Of a stretch of 64,000 nucleotides of DNA, positions 1 through 7,201 are shown one piece after another; the first letter of the stretch is position 1, and every line of letters begins with the position of its first letter. Source of the DNA: Alphaproteobacteria bacterium (GTDB taxonomy: Bacteria; Pseudomonadota; Alphaproteobacteria; UBA2966); contig JASLXG010000031.1 of NCBI GenBank assembly GCA_030740435.1, positions 1 to 64,000 on the forward strand, written 5' to 3'. Both the position numbers and the translations under genes were made by a program. The notes beneath the pieces are model-generated. The model was not told the DNA's origin. It was given only the letters and a program-made list of their open reading frames with translations, and ran no database searches.

Positions 1-165
1 TCGCCTACGATTTGCTACGATACGAATGCTATCTGGGAAATATCGGTTGAGAACTACTTTGCCAAGATCAAGGAATTCCGGGGCATCGCCACCCGCTACG
101 ACAAGACCGATACCAGCTACGCCGCAAACTTGAACCTCGCCGCCACCATCATTGCCATGCGCTAA
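1..165 (+). mobile_element. C-terminal end of an IS5-family DDE transposase (cut by window start)
   Basis: Frame 1 is open from the first base and ends in TAA at 163-165. The last ~38 residues read VENYFAKIKEFRGIATRYDKT and then an Ala/Asn-rich helix. This is the typical C-terminus of IS5/IS1182-like DDE transposases, including the catalytic glutamate region (VEN). The first ~15 residues match the family less well, so a junction inside the first 50 bases is possible. The stop overlaps the stop codon of the convergent mlaA (162-164), so the insertion sits exactly at the mlaA 3' end. No terminal inverted repeat could be identified with confidence. Confidence 0.75.
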
Positions 166-1282
166 TTGTCAACAGGCCCTAGCATAGGATATGGTACAAA
201 CCTTGGGGGCAGGTCAGTCTCGCTCCCGCCGCCCTCGCCGGCCAGCACCTGGCGGTCCTGCAAGGCGTAGGCGCGGTTCTGGAAATAGGCGGCGCGCAAC
301 GCGGCGTAGTAGTCCACCGAGCCCTCGCGCAGGTCGTGCAGCGAGACCAGCAGGGCCTCGCGCTGGCTGGTCGCCTGGCTGCCTTGGCGGGCGATGGTGG
401 CACCCCGGCTGAACCAGTAACCGAAGGGGTCGATGACCGCATCGACGGCACTGCCCAGGCCGTCGCGGCCCGTGCTGGGGCCCAGCAGCGGCAGCATCAG
501 GTAGGGCCCCGAGCCCACGCCCCAGGCGTGCAGCGTCTGCCGAAGTCGGCGCCGTGGCGCCCCAGACCCAGGTGCTCGGCCATGTCGAAGAGGCCCAAGA
601 GGCCGATCGTCGAGTTGATCACGAAGCGCCCGGCCGTGGTGCCGGCATCGGCCAGTTCCAATTGCAGCACGTCGTTGATGATGATCACCGGTGCCCCCAG
701 GTTGGCCAGAGCCCGGGCCAGGGCCGCTTTGGCCGGCCGCGGCACGACGAAGCCGTAGACCGCCGCCAGCGGCCGCAGCACCATGATGTCGAGGCCGTCG
801 TTGAAGGCGAAGACGGTGCGGTTGAGGCCTTCCAGGGGATCGTTTTCATTGGCCGGCTCGACCGGTTCGACCGGCTCGGCGACGGGAACTGGTTGGGCCG
901 GCGCTGCCCGCACGACAGGAGCTGTGCTCCGCAGCAAGCCGGGAAAGCGCGCGGTCGCGGTTTGCCTGAGTGCGCCGGCCACCTCGGGAGCGGCCTGGCC
1001 GGCGGCGGCCATGATGGCCTCGGCCTGGCCGGGGTGGCGGCTAAGCGCCGCGGTGACGACGGTGGCCAGGTCGGTCTGCAGGCGGCGATGGCTTTGCTGC
1101 AGCCGCTGGCGGGCCAGGTTGGGGTTGCCGAGCCGGTGGGCCAGTGCCATCTCGCGGGCCGCCGTCTGGTGCTCGTTCTGGACCGTCACGGTAATGGCGC
1201 TTGCCACCTCGGGCGGTACCTGGGCCCGGAGCGGCGTGGCAATCAGGACCAAGACGGCCAGCAGGGCCGGCCCCAGCCGCAT
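162..1282 (-). pseudogene. mlaA: MlaA (VacJ)-type outer-membrane phospholipid transport protein, frameshifted
   Basis: MlaA removes misplaced phospholipids from the outer leaflet of the outer membrane and passes them to MlaC. The start is ATG at 1282-1280, overlapping the sel1 stop as TGATG. A signal peptide ending LRAQ is followed by ~120 extra residues (a helical stretch and a Pro/Val/Glu linker). The MlaA domain starts near residue 144 (NDPLEGLNRTVFAFND). Around 539-541 one base is missing: the upstream frame runs into a false C-terminus, while the other frame resumes with GSGPYLMLPLLGPS, which is classic MlaA, and continues to 162. Restored length is ~373 aa against the usual ~250. No lipobox cysteine is visible, unlike most MlaA proteins. 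The frameshift may be a sequencing error. The 3' end abuts an IS5 remnant. Confidence 0.85.
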
Positions 1283-2115
1283 CAGTTGCTGCGGCGTTTG
1301 GCCGTCCAGGTGGCGGAGCGGCTTTCGGCTTCGCTGACCTGGGCCGGTGTCATGCGTTGGCGCAGCGCCTTGGCGTTCTCGCCGGCCGCGGCCTCGCCCG
1401 CGCGGGCCGCCAGTAACGTCCACATCAGCGCCGCGACGTCGTCGCGAACGACGCCTTCGCCGCGGGCATAGCGCGTGCCCAGGCGGCTTTGGGCGCGCAT
1501 GTGGCCCTGTTCGGCGGCGCGCTGGAACCATTGCACGGAGGTCGCCAGGTCGCGGGCGACGCCCTTGCCGTCGCGATAGAACTTGCCCAGGTTGTACTGC
1601 GCCTTGGCGAAGCCCTGTTCGGCCGCCATCCGGATCCACTCGACGGCTTCGCCCAGATCCTTGGCCACGCCCAGGCCGTAGGCGTACATCTTGCCCAGCG
1701 TGTACTGCGAACGGGCCAGGCCCTGGCCGGCGGCCTGGCGCAGCAGCCCCAGTGCCTGCTCGAAGTCGCGGGCCACGCCGTCGCCGGCGATGTGGAGGTT
1801 GGCCAGGTTGTGCTGGGCCGGGCCGAACCGCTGGGCGGCCGACTTCCGCCACCAATCGATGGCCTGGTCGCGGTCCTGGCGCACCCCCTTGCCCTCGTCG
1901 AAAAGCACACCGAGATTGTATTGGGCGCGGCGGTCGCCCTCTTCGGCCAGCGGCTGCCAGTGCTTGAGGGCAGCGCCGAAATCGGCCTTCTGATAGGCTG
2001 TCCAGCCCTCGTCGAAGCCGGCCCGGGCGCTGCCGGAGGTGCCGAGAACGAGGGCCAGGGCGAGAATGGCGCCGCCGAACGGCCGGAGAATTCGAGGTCG
2101 TCTGGGAGTGGGCAT
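1282..2115 (-). CDS. Sel1-repeat (SLR) periplasmic protein
   Basis: 277 aa with an N-terminal signal peptide (hydrophobic residues ~14-32, cleavage near SARA-G). About six Sel1-like repeats follow, with the recurring pattern A-x2-LG-x2-Y-x2-G-x-GV-x-D at intervals of ~36 residues. Sel1 repeats form alpha-solenoids that bind other proteins; no catalytic motif is present. The gene lies between mlaC (16 nt upstream) and mlaA (1-nt overlap), so it is cotranscribed and probably translationally coupled to mlaA. Its position suggests, but does not prove, a role in assembling or regulating the Mla shuttle. The last ~40 residues after the repeats are Ala/Arg-rich and carry no recognisable motif. Confidence 0.9.
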   Translation of the reverse strand: MPTPRRPRILRPFGGAILALALVLGTSGSARAGFDEGWTAYQKADFGAALKHWQPLAEEGDRRAQYNLGVLFDEGKGVRQDRDQAIDWWRKSAAQRFGPAQHNLANLHIAGDGVARDFEQALGLLRQAAGQGLARSQYTLGKMYAYGLGVAKDLGEAVEWIRMAAEQGFAKAQYNLGKFYRDGKGVARDLATSVQWFQRAAEQGHMRAQSRLGTRYARGEGVVRDDVAALMWTLLAARAGEAAAGENAKALRQRMTPAQVSEAESRSATWTAKRRSN

Positions 2116-2131
2116 CTCCGTCCTACCTCCG

Positions 2132-2797
2132 TCAGTTACTGGCCACCGCCGAGAGCTTGTTGGTGCGGGCCCTCAGCGCGCTGAGCAGGCCGTCGAAGCC
2201 GCGCGACTTGATGACGGTGGAAAATTCCGCGCGCTGGGTGACCGCCATGCTGACGTCCTCGACCATGACGTCGATGATGCGCATGCGGCCGTTGCGCTGG
2301 CGCACCCGCCAGTCGCACTCCAGCGGCGGCCCGCTGGGCCGGCCGATGCGGGTGCGCACCAGCGCGTCCTTTTTTCCGGCGGCGCGGCTGGTGGTTATGG
2401 TGAAGCTCTCGCCGGCATAGCCGCCGAGCCGTGAGGAATAGGTCTGCAGGACGAAATTGGCGAACAGCGTCTGGTATTCGCCGCGCTGGGCCTCGCTGGC
2501 CCGGCGCCAGTGCCTTCCCAAGGTGAAGCGGCCGATGAATTCAAGATCGAAGCCTTGCCTCAGCAGCTCGCGCAGCTTGGCCTCGCGCTCGGCCAGAGGC
2601 TGGTCGGCACCGCGCAGGATGACGATGGCCTTGCCCCCCAAGGTTTTGAGAAACTCGGCCGCCTGGTCGGGGGCCGTCGCCGCCAGGGCTCCGCCGGGCA
2701 GCCCGGGGAGCGCCGTTTGCAGGGCCAGCGCCAGGCCCAGGAACAGCGCCGCCGCGCCGGGCAAGCCATGCCGGAACCGGCGCTGCCAGCGGCTCAT
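2132..2797 (-). CDS. mlaC: MlaC-type periplasmic phospholipid-binding protein (Ttg2D family)
   Basis: 221 aa from the ATG at 2797, chosen because AAGGTGGGG precedes it at a suitable distance and a clean signal peptide follows (Arg-rich start, hydrophobic core ~14-35, Ala-rich cleavage site). Longer in-frame starts up to 2953 would place unlikely sequence before the signal. The mature part has the Ttg2/MlaC layout: an LR-x-GFDLEFIGRF-x-LG-x-HWRRAS segment, then YQTLFANFVLQTYSSRL, and a C-terminal part resembling ...RNGRMRIIDVMVEDVS. MlaC carries phospholipid between MlaA in the outer membrane and the MlaFEDB complex in the inner membrane, whose likely genes lie at 25.6-29.3 kb. It is the first gene of the mlaC-sel1-mlaA operon. 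Confidence 0.9.
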   Translation of the reverse strand: MSRWQRRFRHGLPGAAALFLGLALALQTALPGLPGGALAATAPDQAAEFLKTLGGKAIVILRGADQPLAEREAKLRELLRQGFDLEFIGRFTLGRHWRRASEAQRGEYQTLFANFVLQTYSSRLGGYAGESFTITTSRAAGKKDALVRTRIGRPSGPPLECDWRVRQRNGRMRIIDVMVEDVSMAVTQRAEFSTVIKSRGFDGLLSALRARTNKLSAVASN

Positions 2798-2899
2798 CCG
2801 CCCCACCTTGCCATGTCTCTGACCATGGCCCAATGTTTCCATCTTCGACGGTCCGGTGCAACCTTTGTGGTGGCGGCAACGAATTCGTGATGATGGTAG

Positions 2900-3072
2900 C
2901 GGTTGGCCGGAATATGGTTTCCAAGCAAGGAGATAGATGTCATGGAAAGGCAATAGTGTATAAATATGTGGATAACTTGTTGAGAATATGTGCCTCGTTT
3001 GTAATGTTATTCACAGTTTTCTTGAGAAATACGTAATTTTTTTATTGATACATGATCATTGTTTTGACAATA
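2900..3072. other. AT-rich island with two perfect DnaA boxes; candidate origin or DnaA-regulated region
   Basis: In a GC-rich window this ~170-bp stretch is strongly AT-rich, with a run of seven T near 3035. It holds TGTGGATAA at 2967-2975 (reverse complement of the DnaA box TTATCCACA) and TTATTCACA at 3007-3015 (fits TTATNCACA), in opposite orientations 31 bp apart. TTGACAATATTTT at 3061-3073 looks like promoter sequence. It lies in a 1-kb gene-free interval upstream of the minus-strand mlaC, so it could equally be the promoter region of that operon. Only two boxes were found, fewer than in a typical oriC. Confidence 0.45.
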
Positions 3073-3099
3073 TTTTACCCGCACGCAACAGCGTGGGAG

Positions 3100-3657
3100 T
3101 TCGTAGGTTGGTTCGGGTGTCGCCGGGTTTCGGCTTGGCGGCAATCGAGCGAACTGGAACTCCGCAGGAAGGCGCGGCCACCGCCAGGTGGCGGGGCCTT
3201 CCGGCCAGGACGGCAGGTTCTCCATCCGGTGGCAGGATCGCCTGGCAGAAGACGGGGGTCTTACGGGGCAACCGATTTCGCAGGGGGATCAGATCACCGG
3301 ACCGGGACCGCCGGGGCACGGCAAGACCCTTTTCGGAGGGAGGCGCCGGCTTTGGCGCGGACCCGGAAGCGGGGGCACCTGGCCCAAATGGCTGCGGCTC
3401 CGCCAGGTGTCGTGGCCAGGAAGGCGGGAGCTTCCACCGGGGGGGACGGCCGCAGCGACGAAGCCAAACTCCGTTTCGGCGGAACGCGGCCCGGGCGTTG
3501 CGGCGGGAACCCAGGCCGGAGAGTGTGCGGACCGGAAGGATGCTTGGTCCCTCGGGATCGGGTGTTTGCGGCCGGGAAGCAGACAATCCCTTGGAGAATT
3601 CGGCACTCGTGCCAAGCCACCCGGGCGCCAAGCGTGTGAGGGGCTAGACCGGCTCCT
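3100..3657. other. GC-rich gene-free stretch, unexplained
   Basis: About 560 bases with long open frames on both strands, but the translations are Pro/Arg/Gly-rich, have no domain-like pattern and lack good ribosome sites, so no gene is called. The sequence is rich in GG and CC blocks with local inverted repeats, for example GGCGCC-GGCTTT-GGCGC near 3341-3357. The block CCGCCAGGTG-x-CG-x-GGCC occurs near 3180 and again near 3400. I checked for RNase P RNA and tmRNA signature blocks and saw none. It could be a structured RNA, a decayed repeat or spacer. Confidence 0.3.
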
Positions 3658-3720
3658 GGACGTCAGGGGTGTCTCTCGCGGGACACAGCATGGGTCCCAC
3701 TCTCATGCCCCCTGACGTCC
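3658..3720. repeat. 63-bp inverted repeat folding as a three-way junction
   Basis: The outer stem is GGACGTCAGGGG (3658-3669) with CCCCTGACGTCC (3709-3720), 12 perfect base pairs. Inside are two hairpins: TGTCTC/GGGACA (3670-3675 with 3680-3685, loop TCGC) and CATGGG/CTCATG (3689-3694 with 3702-3707, 7-nt loop), each 6 bp with one G-T pair. Linkers are CAG and C. All 63 bases are accounted for by three stems, which is unlikely by chance. There is no T-run after it, so it is not a simple terminator. A structured RNA, a REP-type element or a protein-binding site are all possible. Confidence 0.6.
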
Positions 3721-3724
3721 TTCA

Positions 3725-3780
3725 TTTATTGGACCCTCACTTCTTATTTGGACCCTCACCGCGCGCGCGCATCCGCGCGC
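3725..3780. repeat. 19-bp tandem direct repeat followed by an alternating GC hairpin
   Basis: GGACCCTCAC occurs at 3731-3740 and 3750-3759, each preceded by a TTATT or TTATTT block, giving a period of 19. It is followed at once by GCGCGCGCGCATCCGCGCGC (3761-3780), whose ends pair as GCGCGC/GCGCGC. The elements sit between the three-way-junction repeat and the DUF2267 gene (stop at 3848). On the minus strand they lie downstream of DUF2267 and may act in termination, but no T-tract is present. Confidence 0.45.
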
Positions 3781-3847
3781 TTGGCCGCGGCAACCTTCGA
3801 AGAGTCCCTACCGGGTGTGCTCTTGTGGGCTCGATCCCCGAATCCTC

Positions 3848-4276
3848 TCACTTCTTGCCATCGGCGAATAGTTCCTTGAGGCCGGGGGGAAGCGCCGCGA
3901 TGACGGCTGTGCTGCGGGCCGAATCGAGGCGCGGTGCCAGCAGGGCGAAAACGTCCTCGACGATGCTGTCGGGTGGAAAATGGTGCGGGGTCAGCCGGCG
4001 CACCACGGCGTCGTGCAAGTTGCCTCCCGAGGTGCTGGCGGCCGACCCCTCGCCGGGTTGCCAGTGGCCTACGAAAATGGCGCAGACGATGGGCGGCAGG
4101 CCGTCGGCAAAGGCGATGGCCTGGGCCGTCGTCAAGTGATCGCGAAACTCATGCAAAACGGCCCGCAGCATGGCGTAACATTGGTTTTGGGTCTCCAGCA
4201 GCGCGCGTTGCTTGAGTTCGTCCAGGAGCTGCCCGAATTGCTGCGATGCCAGTTCAATTTCCTGCGGCATGGTCAT
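3848..4276 (-). CDS. DUF2267-family protein
   Basis: 142 aa from ATG at 4276, preceded by GGAGGA about 8 nt upstream. The body matches the DUF2267 pattern: a helix with YAMLRAVLHEFRDHLTTAQA, then ADGLPPIVCAIFVGHW, and a C-terminal helical repeat (DSIVEDVFALLAPRLD). The function of the family is unknown; members are often small stand-alone helical proteins of 120-150 aa. The start codon shares a CATG palindrome with the divergent MFS gene. No signal peptide or membrane segment is seen. Confidence 0.75.
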   Translation of the reverse strand: MTMPQEIELASQQFGQLLDELKQRALLETQNQCYAMLRAVLHEFRDHLTTAQAIAFADGLPPIVCAIFVGHWQPGEGSAASTSGGNLHDAVVRRLTPHHFPPDSIVEDVFALLAPRLDSARSTAVIAALPPGLKELFADGKK

Positions 4277-5621
4277 GACTGAGATTCCTCCGACTTCAGG
4301 CCCCACAAAAGCCGCCTCGCTGGCCGCCCGCCTGCCGTTCTACTACGGCTGGCTGGTCATCGCCGTGGCCTTCGTGACCATGGCACTGGCGGTCAATTCC
4401 CGCACCTCGTTTTCGCTTTTTTTCCCCACCATCCTCGATGAATTCGGCTGGTCGCGGGGGGTGACGGCAGGCGTGTTCTCGGCCGGATCGTTCTCGGTGG
4501 TGGTCATGGGGCCGGTCTTCGGTGCCCTGATGGATCGTTTTGGGCCGCGTTTGGTGGTGTCATTAGGGGCCTGCTCGGTGGCGCTGGGCCTGATCTTGGC
4601 CACCCACGCCACCTCGCCTGTCGAATTCTATGCCACCCTCGGCCTCATGGTGGTGGGCGGATCGGCGGCGGCCAGCTACCTCGGCCACTCGATGTTTCTC
4701 GCCAACTGGTTCGTGCGCCGGCGCGGCCTGGCCGTCGGTATTGCTTTCTCAGGCGTCGGCGTCGGCGCCATCCTGGTGCTGCCCTGGTTGCAGGGTGTCA
4801 TCGACCAGTCGGGCTGGCGCCAGGCCTGTTTGGCGCTGGCGCTGATCGTCGTGGTGGTGGTGATCCCGCTCAATCTTCTGGTGCCGCGCCTGCGGCCCGA
4901 GGTCCTGGGCTTGGCGGCCGACGGTGGCACGCCCGTTGACGACCATGGGGCCGAGCCAAGCGCCGCCGCTGCGGTCGTCGACCGGGCCTGGGCCGAGACC
5001 GATTGGACGCTGCGCCGGGCCGTCCGTACGGCCCGCTTCTGGTGGGTCGTCGCCGCCTATTTCACCTCGCTTTTTGCCTGGTACGCGGTTCAGGTGCATC
5101 AAACCAAATTCTTCATTGATGTCGGGTTCGGTGCCGATCTGGCGGCAAAGGCGCTCGGCCTGGTCGGCCTCTTCGGCGTTGTCGGCCTGATCGGCCTGGG
5201 CGCGCTCTCGGACCGCATCGGCCGCGAGTGGGGCTGGACGCTCGCGCTCTCGGGCTTCATGGTCTGCTATCTGGCGCTGATCGCCATCAGCTTCGCCCCG
5301 TCGCTGCCGCTGCTCCTCGTCTCGGTGGCGGGGCAGGGGCTTTTGGGCTACGGCCTGGCGGGGCTCTACGGCGTCATTGCCAGCGACATTTTCGCCGGCT
5401 CGCGTTTCGCCACAGTCTTTGCCGTGCTGGGCCTGGGCGGCAACCTGGGGGCCGCCTCGGGGCCCTGGCTGATGGGCCTGAGCTTCGACATGAGCGGCAG
5501 TTACGTGCCGGCTTTCACGCTCTGTCTCGGGCTCTGTTGCGTCTCCATCGCCTGCATCTGGATGGCGGCACCGCGCAAGGTGAGATTGGTGGCGGGCCAG
5601 GCTCGGCGCCGGGCTGCTTAG
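4275..5621 (+). CDS. Major facilitator superfamily transporter (OFA/monocarboxylate-like)
   Basis: 448 aa with ~12 hydrophobic segments in two halves of six, separated by a hydrophilic loop around residues 215-250. The first segment begins FYYGWLVIAVAFVTMALA, and the loop between segments 2 and 3 has the MFS signature (GALMDRFGPRLVV); the matching loop in the second half is GALSDRIGREWGW. FYYGW at the N-terminus is typical of the oxalate:formate antiporter / monocarboxylate branch. Substrate is unknown. The start is ATG 4275 (or 4269); both overlap the DUF2267 start. The stop TAG (5619-5621) is the first triplet of the palindromic element downstream. Confidence 0.85.
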   Translation: MTEIPPTSGPTKAASLAARLPFYYGWLVIAVAFVTMALAVNSRTSFSLFFPTILDEFGWSRGVTAGVFSAGSFSVVVMGPVFGALMDRFGPRLVVSLGACSVALGLILATHATSPVEFYATLGLMVVGGSAAASYLGHSMFLANWFVRRRGLAVGIAFSGVGVGAILVLPWLQGVIDQSGWRQACLALALIVVVVVIPLNLLVPRLRPEVLGLAADGGTPVDDHGAEPSAAAAVVDRAWAETDWTLRRAVRTARFWWVVAAYFTSLFAWYAVQVHQTKFFIDVGFGADLAAKALGLVGLFGVVGLIGLGALSDRIGREWGWTLALSGFMVCYLALIAISFAPSLPLLLVSVAGQGLLGYGLAGLYGVIASDIFAGSRFATVFAVLGLGGNLGAASGPWLMGLSFDMSGSYVPAFTLCLGLCCVSIACIWMAAPRKVRLVAGQARRRAA

Positions 5622-5766
5622 AGCGGTGAGCGTTTTATGCGAATCGCTCAAGGCCGCGACCGCGGCCCGCCGGTCGTCCGGCGCGCCCGCGCAGGCGCGG
5701 ACCAATTGGTTCGCTGCCGTGAGCGACAAAAACTAGAGTGGATCTCATTTCAAGAGATCCGCTCTA
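5619..5766. repeat. 148-bp palindromic element with terminal inverted repeats TAGAGCGG, forming several hairpins
   Basis: The element starts with TAGAGCGG (5619-5626) and ends with CCGCTCTA (5759-5766), its exact inverse. Inside, in order, are hairpins TGAGCG/CGCTCA (5627-5632, 5645-5650), GGCCGCG/CGCGGCC (5652-5667), CGCCGG/CCGGCG (5668-5683), CGCGCC/GGCGCG (5682-5699) and CTAGAGTGGATCTC/GAGATCCGCTCTAG (5733-5767, 14 bp with one G-T pair). It fills the whole gap between two convergent genes. The TAG of each terminal repeat is the stop codon of the adjoining gene. It probably also works as a bidirectional terminator. It resembles a small non-autonomous palindromic repeat. Confidence 0.65.
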
Positions 5767-7152
5767 GTCCTCCCCAAATATCCGCCCCGGGTTGAGGATG
5801 TTGTTGGGATCGAAGAGCGCCTTCAGCTTGCGCATCATCTCGAGCTCGGCCGGGCTGCGGCTGAGCTTGAGGTAGGGGCGCTTCTGGAAGCCGATGCCGT
5901 GTTCGGCCGAGATCGAGCCCTGGCGCTCGCCGGTCAGCTCGTAGATGACGTCGTAGGGCGTGATGTTGGGGCCGCCCCGTTGCACCTCGCCGGGCTTGAC
6001 CAGGACATGCAGGTTGCTGTCGCCGATGTGGCCCAGCACGACCAGCCGGTGGTCGGGCCAGATCTCGCCCAGCCGCTGCTCGGTGGCCGCCACGAAGTCC
6101 TCCATGCGGCTGATGGGTATGCTGACGTCGAAGATGGCGGCCGGCATCATGAGCTGAACCGCCTCCAGCGCCAGGTCGCGGATCTGCCACAGCTTGGCCA
6201 CCTCGGCTTGCGACTTGGCCACCACCGCCTCGACCAGCAGACCGCGCTCGTGGGCCAGCGCCAAAGCGTCCTCCAGGGCCTGGCGGTCGGCCGCCGGGTC
6301 GCTGCCTTGGGATTCCAGCAAAACGAAATAGTCCTGGCTGAGCGGAAAGGGGAACTCGATGCCGGGGCTGGCCTCGGCCACCAGTTCCATGTAGCTGCGC
6401 CAGAGCAACTCATAGGCGCTGAGCGCCCCACCCAACTGTTCGCGCATCAGCCTTAGGAAATCGACAACGGCGGCGAAACTGGGCAACGAGCAAAGCGCCA
6501 CCGATTGGCTCGACTGTTGCGGATGCAGCCGCAGCACGGCGCGGGTGACCACGCCCAGCGTGCCTTCGGCGCCGATGAACAGGTGCTTGAGGTCGTAGCC
6601 GGTATTGTTCTTGATCACCTTGTTCAGGTTCGAGAGCACGGTGCCGTCAGCCAACACCGCCTCCAGCCCCAGCACCAGATCGCGCGTCATGCCGTAGCGG
6701 ATTACCCGGTTGCCGCCGGCGTTGGTCGAGATGTTGCCGCCGATGGTGCAGGAGCCGCGGCCGCCGAGGTCGAGCGGGAAACTGTAGCCCTCGGCCTCGG
6801 CGCGCTCCTGGATGGTTTGCAGCACGCAGCCGGCCTCGACCGTCATGGTGCCCGAGGGGCCGTCGACTTCTTCGATGGCGTTCATGCGTTCCAACGACAG
6901 CACCACTTCGCCGTCCAGCGGGATGCCACCCTGCACCAGGCCGGTCATGCCGCCCTGGGTGACGACGCCGACGCCGGCCCGGTTGCAGGCCGCCAGCACC
7001 CGGCTGACCTCGTCGGTGTTTGCCGGGCGAACCACGGCCAGCGGCCGGCCCATGCTGATGCCCATGACGTCCTGGACGTAGCGCTCGCCGATGTCCTCGC
7101 CGGTCAGCAGGCCCGCCGGGTCGACCACGGCTGCCAATTCTTCCGCCAACAT
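5764..7152 (-). CDS. FAD-linked oxidoreductase, GlcD / D-2-hydroxyacid dehydrogenase family
   Basis: 462 aa from ATG 7152 with GAGGAG just upstream; the longer frame to 7299 lacks support. The N-terminal half is a PCMH-type FAD-binding domain with GGMTGLVQGG and LDLGGRGSCTIGGNISTNAGGNRVIRYG. The C-terminal half is the FAD-oxidase C domain with GHIGDSNLHVLV, and the end has EHGIGFQKRPYL, including the His residues of the 2-hydroxyacid dehydrogenase active site. Family members oxidise D-lactate, glycolate or D-2-hydroxyglutarate and pass electrons to a quinone or ETF; the substrate here is not known. It lies 49 nt downstream of the acyl-CoA ligase, so the two are probably one operon. The stop lies in the palindromic element. 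Confidence 0.88.
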   Translation of the reverse strand: MLAEELAAVVDPAGLLTGEDIGERYVQDVMGISMGRPLAVVRPANTDEVSRVLAACNRAGVGVVTQGGMTGLVQGGIPLDGEVVLSLERMNAIEEVDGPSGTMTVEAGCVLQTIQERAEAEGYSFPLDLGGRGSCTIGGNISTNAGGNRVIRYGMTRDLVLGLEAVLADGTVLSNLNKVIKNNTGYDLKHLFIGAEGTLGVVTRAVLRLHPQQSSQSVALCSLPSFAAVVDFLRLMREQLGGALSAYELLWRSYMELVAEASPGIEFPFPLSQDYFVLLESQGSDPAADRQALEDALALAHERGLLVEAVVAKSQAEVAKLWQIRDLALEAVQLMMPAAIFDVSIPISRMEDFVAATEQRLGEIWPDHRLVVLGHIGDSNLHVLVKPGEVQRGGPNITPYDVIYELTGERQGSISAEHGIGFQKRPYLKLSRSPAELEMMRKLKALFDPNNILNPGRIFGED

Positions 7153-7201
7153 GTCGTTGTCTCCTCGGTAACTGTGTTCTTTGTCGGCGGGCCGGCGCAG
7201 G

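Noticed and set aside
3056-3631. Long open frames on both strands of the GC-rich intergenic stretch
   Set aside because: Low-complexity Pro/Arg/Gly translations, no domain, no ribosome site, and both strands open equally, as expected from high GC.
3820-3850. TPsiC-arm-like GGCTCGATCCCC, possible tRNA or attachment site
   Set aside because: No acceptor, D or anticodon stem could be formed around it.
3100-3850. RNase P RNA or tmRNA
   Set aside because: The conserved blocks of either RNA were not found on either strand.
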